Source: UBA1351 sp963677885 (GTDB lineage: Bacteria; Bacillota; Clostridia; Lachnospirales; Vallitaleaceae). Taken from it: a DNA stretch of 64,000 bases. Position numbers and translations under genes: made by a program. The stretch is from positions 1-64,000 of the forward strand of contig OY782500.1 of the NCBI GenBank assembly GCA_963677885.1, read 5' to 3'. Under the pieces are notes generated by a model. It was not told the origin of the DNA. It searched no databases and was given only the letters and a program-made list of their open reading frames with translations. How positions within the stretch are numbered: the first letter of the stretch is position 1; every line of letters begins with the position of its first letter. Below are positions 36,989 through 43,667 of this stretch, piece after piece.

Positions 36989-37610
36989 GTTTCTTAAACT
37001 TTCTAATAATATCAAATAAATAGTCGTAGGTTTTATCATCCATACGCTCTGTGTTCAGGGTCAAATCAGCATGGTTCCTAAAATAATCATCAGCTTTCTG
37101 TGCCTTGATCAATCGGTCTGCACTATGATGAGTCATGCCTCTTCCCTTCATTAAACGTTCTCTACGAAGGGACTCAGAAGCTTCAAAATAGATAACCAAA
37201 TCACTTAGCCGATCAATCCCGATTTCTATTAATGCTGCCCCTTCCAAAATAATATAATCAGTGGAATAGGCATCACATAATTCTTTCACTTTGCTGAATA
37301 TCCATGGATGGGTTATCTTGTTTAACTTTGTCAGTTCATCACTGTCAGAAAACACAATCTCACCCAACTTCTTTCGATTAACTCTACCATCAGTATCAAA
37401 AACCCAATTGGAAAAGGCAACTTGTATGGAGTTTTTGACCTCTTGTGCCATTAGGGCTTGATGACCGATTTTATCTACTTCTATAACCCTAATACCTAGT
37501 CCATGATCTTTGGCTAAGCCGGATAAACGATTGAGTATTGTTGTCTTACCACTTCCTGCCTTGCCGATAACAGAGATAATTCTTGGCCTTTTGTCGTATG
37601 AAGGAACCAT
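36978..37610 (-). CDS. coaE: Dephospho-CoA kinase
   Basis: The last step of CoA synthesis. The 210-residue protein has the P-loop GKAGSGKTT, VDKIGH after it and the LID-region RLMKGRGMTHHSADR. It shares one base with the polA stop (TAATG), so translation is coupled. polA-coaE is a common Clostridial order. Confidence 0.94.
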   Translation of the reverse strand: MVPSYDKRPRIISVIGKAGSGKTTILNRLSGLAKDHGLGIRVIEVDKIGHQALMAQEVKNSIQVAFSNWVFDTDGRVNRKKLGEIVFSDSDELTKLNKITHPWIFSKVKELCDAYSTDYIILEGAALIEIGIDRLSDLVIYFEASESLRRERLMKGRGMTHHSADRLIKAQKADDYFRNHADLTLNTERMDDKTYDYLFDIIRKFKKHEN

Positions 37611-40267
37611 TAGCCTTTCACCTCATACCAATTATCAGCAGAATGGGCATCGACAGTTAATGGTACTAATAGAGATGCTGCAGATTCCATTTCTTCTATA
37701 AGTACACTTAGGGCTTTTTCTTTTTCTTCAAGAGGTGATTCAATAATCAGTTCATCATGAACCTGTAATATTAATTTGGATGCCATTTTTTCTTTTCTCA
37801 GTCGATCATAAACCTTAATCATAGCAATTTTTATAATATCTGCTGCCGACCCTTGAATAGGTGTGTTCATGGCTATTCTCTCACCACCCTGTCTTTGCAT
37901 ATAATTGCTGGAACTGAGTTCAGGAATAACCCTTTTACGGTTATACATGGTGGTTACAAATCCATCTTCATACGCTTTGGCTACTGTCAAATCCAGGAAA
38001 GCCTTGACCTTAGGGTATTTTTCAAAATAGGTCTGAATATACTCTCTGGATTCAGCTATTGGTATATTAAGATCACGACTGAGTCCATAATCACTGATAC
38101 CATAGACAATTCCGAAGTTAACAGCTTTTGCGGTTCTTCTCATTAATGAGTCAACCTGGTCAAAAGGAACGTGGAAGACCTGGGAAGCCGTCATGGAATG
38201 AATATCCAAGTTCTTCTGATAAGCTTCAATAAAGGTATCGTCTTCAGAAATATGGGCTAAAACACGTAACTCAATCTGGGAGTAATCCGCATCGATAAAA
38301 ACGTGTCCATCAGCAGGAACAAAGGCCTTACGAATCAAACGTCCCTCTTCTAAACGAATCGGAATGTTCTGAAGATTAGGATCTGTGGAACTTAATCTTC
38401 CGGTACTGGCAATCGTTTGATTGAATGTTGTATGAATCTTTCCATCCTCCAAAACAAAGGGGAAAAGACCATCGGCATAAGTTGATTTCAGTTTGGTTAA
38501 CTGCCTATACTGAAGGATTTGATTAATAATCGGATCTTTATCCTTAAGTTTATCCAGAACATCTGCATTGGTTGAGTAACCGGTTTTAGTTTTTTTGACT
38601 ACCGGAAGTCCCATAACCTCGAACAGAATTTGGCCTAGCTGCTTTGGCGAGTTGATATTGAAGGTTTCTCCAGCAAGTTCGTAAATATTGGCTTCCAGGA
38701 CTTCAATTTCTCGTCCCAGTTGATCACTCAAATCCTTTAGGACTTTTGTATCGACATGAATACCTTCTTTTTCCATTGCATACAAAACTTTTAACAATGG
38801 TTTTTCCAAGGTATTATACAGCTCCATTACATTGTCCTCGACTAGGGCATCAGAAACCGGTTTATATGCATCATAAATAATCGACACAGCTTGTGCCATA
38901 TAATTATGTCTCTCCTCTTTTTTCAGAGAAGCAAAGGCAATTCTTTTCTTACCCTTACCCAGCAACTCATCCAAATCATGAAGGGTAATGTCTGTATAGG
39001 CAAGTCCAAGGTCCAACAAAGGATATGAACCTTTGTTTGGCTTGGTAAGGTAATACATCAAATGTAGGTCTTCAATATTTGAGGGAATCTGGTCTTCTCC
39101 AACTTTTAAGTCATGTAGAAATCGCTTGAAATCATAGAAAAGGGTTTTATCCGATTCACCAATTAAAGCCAGTATCTCCTTGTCAAAAGTCATGAGATTC
39201 ATGATCATATCCTGTTCGAATACATAACATGTAAAAGCCTTTTTAACCATACCCGCCAAGGCGAAAACCTTATAGTTATCTTCTATATAATGATAAAATC
39301 CTATTTGATTATTCTTAGCCAGAATTTTACCCTTTTCAAAAAACTCATTGAAATCATTGAAGCTGATAAATTCAACGTTTTTAGCACTTTCTGTCTCTTC
39401 TATTTCTGCAAAATCAAACCGGGACAGAAGACGGGTAAAATTAAGTTCTTTAAAAAGTTCAAAGGCATCTTGATTAAGATAATTATCAATAAGCATATCG
39501 GAAAAATCAAGGGGAATCTCACAGTCCCTCTTAATCGTCGCCAAGTCTCTACTCATAAAGGCTAAATCTTTATTCTCAGCCACTTTGGTCTTTGTCTTAC
39601 CAGGTAATTCATCCACATGCTCGTAAAGCCCTTCAAGGCTTTGATATTTAATGATAAATTTGTGGGCTGTCTTCTCGCCTATACCTGGGATGCCAGGTAT
39701 GTTATCAGAAGAATCACCCATCATGCCTTTAACATCTATAAACTGACTTGGAGTAAAACCATATGCGTCCACAAATTCCTTAAAATCATAATGTTCCGTA
39801 GTTGTCTGACCGCCTTTGGTTCTTGGAATTGATACTTTGGTTTTATCACTTGCCAATTGCAGGAGGTCCCTATCACCTGAAAGGACGGTAACCTGACCAA
39901 ATTTTTCAAAATTCAGGCTAAGGGTTCCAAGTATATCATCCGCTTCTATGCCATCTTCCTGATACTGACTGATCCCCATAGTCTTTAGTACGTCTTTAAC
40001 CAGAGGCATCTGTTCTTTTAGCTCTTCAGGCATTCCCTTTCTGTTCCCCTTGTATTCTTTATATTCCAGGTGCCTAAAAGTTGGCGCTTTTGAATCAAAA
40101 GCAATAAGTACATGACTCGGTTTTTCTGAGTCAATAGTTCTAAGCAATATATTTATAAAACCAAAAACAGCATTAGTGTACCGACCTTTCGCATCTGTCA
40201 ATAATGGCAGACCGTAGAAAGTTCTGTTCATAATGCTGTTCCCGTCAATGAGTAATAATTTTTCCAT
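37610..40267 (-). CDS. polA: DNA polymerase I
   Basis: An 885-residue family A polymerase. The N-terminal 5'-3' nuclease domain is intact (DGNSIMNRTFYG, DDILGTL, GDRDLLQL). The middle domain lacks the DxE proofreading motif, as in many Firmicutes. The polymerase motifs are DADYSQIELR (A), RRTAKAVNFGIVYG (B) and QVHDELIIE (C). Confidence 0.97.
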   Translation of the reverse strand: MEKLLLIDGNSIMNRTFYGLPLLTDAKGRYTNAVFGFINILLRTIDSEKPSHVLIAFDSKAPTFRHLEYKEYKGNRKGMPEELKEQMPLVKDVLKTMGISQYQEDGIEADDILGTLSLNFEKFGQVTVLSGDRDLLQLASDKTKVSIPRTKGGQTTTEHYDFKEFVDAYGFTPSQFIDVKGMMGDSSDNIPGIPGIGEKTAHKFIIKYQSLEGLYEHVDELPGKTKTKVAENKDLAFMSRDLATIKRDCEIPLDFSDMLIDNYLNQDAFELFKELNFTRLLSRFDFAEIEETESAKNVEFISFNDFNEFFEKGKILAKNNQIGFYHYIEDNYKVFALAGMVKKAFTCYVFEQDMIMNLMTFDKEILALIGESDKTLFYDFKRFLHDLKVGEDQIPSNIEDLHLMYYLTKPNKGSYPLLDLGLAYTDITLHDLDELLGKGKKRIAFASLKKEERHNYMAQAVSIIYDAYKPVSDALVEDNVMELYNTLEKPLLKVLYAMEKEGIHVDTKVLKDLSDQLGREIEVLEANIYELAGETFNINSPKQLGQILFEVMGLPVVKKTKTGYSTNADVLDKLKDKDPIINQILQYRQLTKLKSTYADGLFPFVLEDGKIHTTFNQTIASTGRLSSTDPNLQNIPIRLEEGRLIRKAFVPADGHVFIDADYSQIELRVLAHISEDDTFIEAYQKNLDIHSMTASQVFHVPFDQVDSLMRRTAKAVNFGIVYGISDYGLSRDLNIPIAESREYIQTYFEKYPKVKAFLDLTVAKAYEDGFVTTMYNRKRVIPELSSSNYMQRQGGERIAMNTPIQGSAADIIKIAMIKVYDRLRKEKMASKLILQVHDELIIESPLEEKEKALSVLIEEMESAASLLVPLTVDAHSADNWYEVKG

Positions 40268-40367
40268 ATGTAACTCCTTTTAGTGCGGATAAGTAAATTA
40301 TAATATTATCCTGTTTGTTTATCATTATAACAAACTTCCACCTAAAAGGATACTCTTAAAGCCTTAA

Positions 40368-41435
40368 TTATTTCTTAAGAAACCGATAAATCAGTATAGC
40401 TAAACCTCCTACGAGCCCAAGCCCACCAATAATCCAAATGAAATTCTTGGACGAAGGCTCTTCTTGGCCATTTCCATTTAATGAAATACTATTACCAGTC
40501 TTTATACCCACTTCATCCTTCTTGTCTTTAGAATCATTAGTTAGGGTAACTTCCGATTCAGATCCACTGTCTTTTTGACTTGCCTCAGAAGTGTCTTCCT
40601 CGACCCCTGTAACACTTCCTGCTTCACTATCCCTATCCAGTGTATCTAGAGAGGTCGAACCATCCATTTCCACATCATCTTCATTCATCGTATAAGAAGA
40701 CTCTTGGCTTATGATACCGGATTCGTTTTCTTCCACTTGTTCTTCTGAAGCTTCTGACGTCCTACTTTCCATAGGTTGATCCAACGAGTCTTCACCACTA
40801 GTTTCCATAGCAGCGTCTTGGGTTTCAGCTTCCTCATCAATGGTGCTTGCTTCCATTTCAACTGAAACAGTCTCTTCCTCAGACGCTTCAACGGTCTCAG
40901 CCATGTCAAATGATACAGCTTCTGTGGCTTGGCCAGCAGTTTCTTCAGAGGCTTCTTCTGTGGTTTCTTCACTAAAGGAACTTTCATAAGCTTCTTTCGA
41001 CTCAGTTTTATTTTCGCTGATGGTCATCTCTCCGGTGCTTTCTGTAGCTGCTGTTTCGTCCTTGGATACATAGGAGGATTCAAACCAGTCATTGCCTTTT
41101 GTGAGTCCAACTACGCTTAAGAGTATAACAAATACAAGCATTGCAGCGACATTCATATAAGATTTGTAACGGATATAAAAAGCTTGCTTTTTAGGACTGT
41201 CTGCTTGATGGATTTCTGACTTCAATCTTCCCATCATGTCTTCATGGAAATGTTCAGGCAAGTCGATGTCATCAAGATTAAACGCTTCAGCCATGTCTGC
41301 ATACAAGTCAAATTCTTCTTTACAGGTCTTACATGTTTCAATATGCTTTTCAACAGCTTGTTTTTCTGAATCACTACATGATCCGTCATGATATAAAGCA
41401 ATTAGTTCTTGTATTCTTTCATCATTGCACTTCAT
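40368..41435 (-). CDS. Zinc-finger anti-sigma factor with two membrane helices and acidic Ser/Thr/Glu-rich ectodomain
   Basis: A 355-residue protein. The N-terminus has the zf-HC2 anti-sigma motif (His31, Cys35, Cys38). A first membrane helix spans about 93-112. Residues about 120-325 are low-complexity and rich in Glu, Ser and Thr. A second helix spans about 332-352 and ends in FLKK, so both ends are cytoplasmic. It follows the sigma gene by 30 bases and should hold the sigma factor at the membrane until a signal. The signal is unknown. Confidence 0.85.
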   Translation of the reverse strand: MKCNDERIQELIALYHDGSCSDSEKQAVEKHIETCKTCKEEFDLYADMAEAFNLDDIDLPEHFHEDMMGRLKSEIHQADSPKKQAFYIRYKSYMNVAAMLVFVILLSVVGLTKGNDWFESSYVSKDETAATESTGEMTISENKTESKEAYESSFSEETTEEASEETAGQATEAVSFDMAETVEASEEETVSVEMEASTIDEEAETQDAAMETSGEDSLDQPMESRTSEASEEQVEENESGIISQESSYTMNEDDVEMDGSTSLDTLDRDSEAGSVTGVEEDTSEASQKDSGSESEVTLTNDSKDKKDEVGIKTGNSISLNGNGQEEPSSKNFIWIIGGLGLVGGLAILIYRFLKK

Positions 41436-41465
41436 GGTTTACCTCCTTTCTATTTATTAGACGTA

Positions 41466-42053
41466 TTAAATCAAATTTTGTTCCCTAAATTCCAGCAAAA
41501 CATTTTTTAATGCCTTTCTGGCTCTGGCCAAACGGGATTTGACCGTTCCCAGACCAATATCCAACTCTTCAGCAATCTCATCATAGGATTTGCCTTCGAT
41601 ATCTTTCATCACAATAATGTCTTTTTGATCTTCTTTAAGCTCATTTAAGGCCTGCCAGACAAGGTTTACCTCTTCCTGCCTAAGGACGGACTGTTCAGGT
41701 GTATCACTGGAATCCTTGATTTCCATTTTGATATCTTCATCATCATGAATGGATTTGTCTGAAGACATCTCATGATTCATCCGACGTTTCATCTTCCTGT
41801 ATTCATCAATTGCCGTATTTGTGGCCAATCGATAGAGCCAGGTGGAAAAAGCAGAGTCAAACTGAAATTGGTTTAACTTGTGGTAAACCTTGATACAGAT
41901 TTCCTGTGCTACATCATAGGCATCCTGTTCATTCTTGAAAACCTTAAATCCGATCGCATAGATCTTCTTCTCATACTTCAAGATTAAACTCTCAAAAGCC
42001 TGATGGTCGCCTGAGATTGCTTTCTCTATTAACTTTTTTTCCAGCTGATCCAA
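41466..42053 (-). CDS. ECF-type RNA polymerase sigma factor (RpoE/SigW-like)
   Basis: A 195-residue protein with region 2 (FKNEQDAYDVAQEICIKVY) and region 4 (LDIGLGTVKSRLARARKAL). An acidic insert between the regions (SSDKSIHDDEDIKMEIKD) is typical of the SigW group. The start is a TTG at 42053 with AGGGGGTG 5 bases upstream; no ATG lies nearby. It is first in an operon with its anti-sigma factor. Confidence 0.93.
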   Translation of the reverse strand: MDQLEKKLIEKAISGDHQAFESLILKYEKKIYAIGFKVFKNEQDAYDVAQEICIKVYHKLNQFQFDSAFSTWLYRLATNTAIDEYRKMKRRMNHEMSSDKSIHDDEDIKMEIKDSSDTPEQSVLRQEEVNLVWQALNELKEDQKDIIVMKDIEGKSYDEIAEELDIGLGTVKSRLARARKALKNVLLEFREQNLI

Positions 42054-42089
42054 GTGTACACCCCCTTCCCTGGTTTTTAAATCTAAGTC

Positions 42090-42118
42090 ATTATAGCATA
42101 TTATCTAATATGTTGCAT
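42090..42118 (-). promoter_or_regulatory. Promoter of the sigma/anti-sigma operon (extended -10)
   Basis: On the minus strand TGCTATAAT (42098-42090) is an extended -10 box. The -35 region reads TGCAAC (42117-42112) and not TTGACA. TGCAAC resembles an ECF -35 element, so autoregulation by the sigma factor is possible. Confidence 0.5.
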
Positions 42119-42349
42119 TATTTTCATATTAAGGTTTGAAAATGTAATGAATTTCGATGGGACAGTTGCGGGTATGGGGCACCTAGTGGCCGGGAGGGTG
42201 ATACCCAAATGTGATGATACTTATCATAATGCAACAATTCTCAACACATTCGTGAATCAAAACCCAGCCACCAGGACCCCATACCCACACCTTGTATTTG
42301 AAACTCACCAGTTTAAAATCTTAAATAGATAAGTATGATGCAACATATT
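42107..42349. repeat. Perfect 12-bp inverted repeats flanking the first hairpin element
   Basis: AATATGTTGCAT at 42107-42118 and its complement ATGCAACATATT at 42338-42349 bracket element A. A related copy, AATGCAACAATT, occurs inside at 42228-42239. The 243-bp unit looks like a small non-autonomous element or a set of protein sites. No transposase is present. Confidence 0.5.
42165..42291 (-). ncRNA. Structured RNA candidate, element A
   Basis: Read on the minus strand, a basal stem (42291-42277 with 42179-42165, 14 of 15 paired), a middle stem (42275-42263 with 42190-42182 and 42194-42191, 13 pairs with G-U), an internal loop (TTTTGATTCACG opposite TGGGTATCACCCT) and an apical stem AATGTG/CACATT. 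The internal loop is nearly the same as in element B, while the stems differ but keep pairing. The G-U pairs exist only on the minus strand. I do not recognise a named RNA family. Confidence 0.55.
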
Positions 42350-42543
42350 GGGATAATTGAAATGAAAAACTTGGTAACTTTAAGTAATAATACTAATTGA
42401 GTTTTTATAAGATTTTCATCTGTAGATGATTCAAGATGACTTGTACTGCTAAGTTCTCACTACAACTAATCAAAACCCAGCGCAGCGCCGGTTGCACTAC
42501 CTATCTTGTCATCTATTTTATTTTTGTCTCTTAGGTAGTGACA

Positions 42544-42673
42544 GGTTGGTGGGTTGCATGTCCTGGCTTGTGGGCTTTGAATCACGAATGTGCTATTACC
42601 TACAGATCTATAGTAGTCTATAGCACATTTGGGAGTCACCGCCCGCGAGATAGGAGCTTGCAGCCTGCCAACC
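42544..42673 (+). ncRNA. Structured RNA candidate, element B
   Basis: Read on the plus strand, a basal stem (42544-42558 with 42659-42673, 15 pairs, three G-U), a middle stem (42561-42575 with 42641-42655, 14 of 15), an internal loop of 11 plus 11 bases (TTTGAATCACG / TGGGAGTCACC) and a 10-pair apical stem (42587-42596 with 42620-42629). It is related to element A, in opposite orientation. The 3' flank CGTCCCA is also shared. The stretch 42350-42543 before it has no gene, only a CACTACCTA/TAGGTAGTG repeat (42495-42503, 42532-42540) and a weak minus-strand terminator-like hairpin near 42472-42493. Confidence 0.6.
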
Positions 42674-42694
42674 GTCCCAATCCAAAACACTTAC

Positions 42695-42734
42695 AAAAAC
42701 AAAAAAGGTTGTACCAACAAAAGTCAGTACAACC
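42695..42734 (-). terminator. Terminator downstream of the tRNA-Leu genes
   Basis: GGTTGTAC / GTACAACC arms (42707-42714 and 42727-42734), followed on the minus strand by TTTTTTGTTTTTG. Confidence 0.85.
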
Positions 42735-42740
42735 ATAGGC

Positions 42741-42824
42741 TGCGGATAGTGGGAGTCGAACCCACACGATGTCACCACCGCAGGATTTTGAATCCTGTGC
42801 GTCTGCCAATTCCGCCATATCCGC
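42741..42824 (-). tRNA. tRNA-Leu (anticodon CAA), downstream copy
   Basis: 84 bases. The acceptor stem GCGGATA pairs with TATCCGC, the discriminator is A, and the anticodon loop TTCAAAA sits between CAGGA and TCCTG. A variable arm typical of class II tRNAs and the T-arm GTGGGTTCGACTCCCAC are present. CCA is not encoded. The sequence is identical to the second copy. Confidence 0.96.
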
Positions 42825-42869
42825 ATGTTACCATATTAATTTCCCTGCCAGGTGACAGTGACAGGCATT

Positions 42870-42890
42870 AAAAATGCGAGTTAAACTCGC
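42870..42890 (-). terminator. Terminator-like hairpin between the two tRNA genes
   Basis: GCGAG / CTCGC arms (42876-42880 and 42886-42890), followed by TTTTT on the minus strand. It may separate the two tRNA transcripts. Confidence 0.5.
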
Positions 42891-42917
42891 CAAACCCATA
42901 AAGGTTACTTCGTATAA

Positions 42918-43001
42918 TGCGGATAGTGGGAGTCGAACCCACACGATGTCACCACCGCAGGATTTTGAATCCTGTGCGTCTGCCAATTCCGCCATATCCG
43001 C
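42918..43001 (-). tRNA. tRNA-Leu (anticodon CAA), upstream copy
   Basis: Identical over 84 bases to the copy at 42741-42824. The flanking DNA differs, so the duplication is confined to the tRNA itself or is old. Confidence 0.96.
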
Positions 43002-43094
43002 ATTTGAAGCTTTTATATAATAACACACGATTTTTCAAAAAGCAACACTAAATTCATACTTTCTTAAGTATGTTCTGGTATAGAAAAAAATCCT

Positions 43095-43120
43095 ATAAAA
43101 AAGACCGCTGGTAGCGGTCT
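43095..43120 (-). terminator. Terminator downstream of the Nudix gene
   Basis: AGACCGCT / AGCGGTCT arms (43102-43109 and 43113-43120) with a 3-base loop, followed on the minus strand by TTTTTTATA. Confidence 0.85.
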
Positions 43121-43126
43121 GTTCTC

Positions 43127-43579
43127 TTACATGTACTTTTTATTTCCCCACATGTTACATTTCTTCAATTCCAGATAGTCATTATAGGCTTGTTCCAGAA
43201 TCTGTTTTTCGTTTGGGAATTTAAGTAAGTGGTATGCCTCATGGAATTTGTAGTATCCAGAGTCCACGAAATATTCCTCTTTTTGTGGCTTGCTATAATA
43301 ATTATAGGCTTTCATTAGATACCAATGCACGTATTTAACAACAGTATCGTTGGCAACCCTAAAGGAATACTGACTTTTGCCAATATATTTAATTATATTA
43401 CCTTTAACACCTGACTCTTCGTTTACTTCTCGGAGTGCAGTGTCTTTATACTCTTCTCCTTCTTCGACAGTTCCTTTTGGAAGGACCCAGCCTTCGTATC
43501 TGCCCTTATAGTTTTTATAGAGTAATAAAATTTTCCCTCTATGGATTACCACCCCGCCACAGCTTACAGCTTCTTGCAT
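43127..43579 (-). CDS. Nudix hydrolase
   Basis: A 150-residue protein with a complete Nudix box (GTVEEGEEYKDTALREVNEESGV). The WVLPKG before it and the FVDSGYYKFHEA region after it resemble diadenosine polyphosphate or NTP-cleaning members, but the substrate cannot be named. ATG 43579 follows AAGGAGG; the 27 codons upstream are not supported. Confidence 0.9.
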   Translation of the reverse strand: MQEAVSCGGVVIHRGKILLLYKNYKGRYEGWVLPKGTVEEGEEYKDTALREVNEESGVKGNIIKYIGKSQYSFRVANDTVVKYVHWYLMKAYNYYSKPQKEEYFVDSGYYKFHEAYHLLKFPNEKQILEQAYNDYLELKKCNMWGNKKYM

Positions 43580-43667
43580 AATGTATGCCTCCTTGTAATG
43601 GGTGCTAATCTTGTAAGATTTCTTAACTAAGAGTATACAATCTTTTAGTCGGGAATACAATAGTTAT

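Noticed and set aside
40709..40987. Lys-rich open frame of 92 codons inside the anti-sigma gene
   Set aside because: It is a frame-shifted shadow of the repetitive Glu/Ser/Thr codons with no ribosome site.
42450..42545. A third copy of the structured element, suggested by the shared AATCAAAACCCAGC
   Set aside because: The opposite loop strand and the apical stem are missing; the shared bases can be explained by a weak terminator-like hairpin or a decayed half copy.
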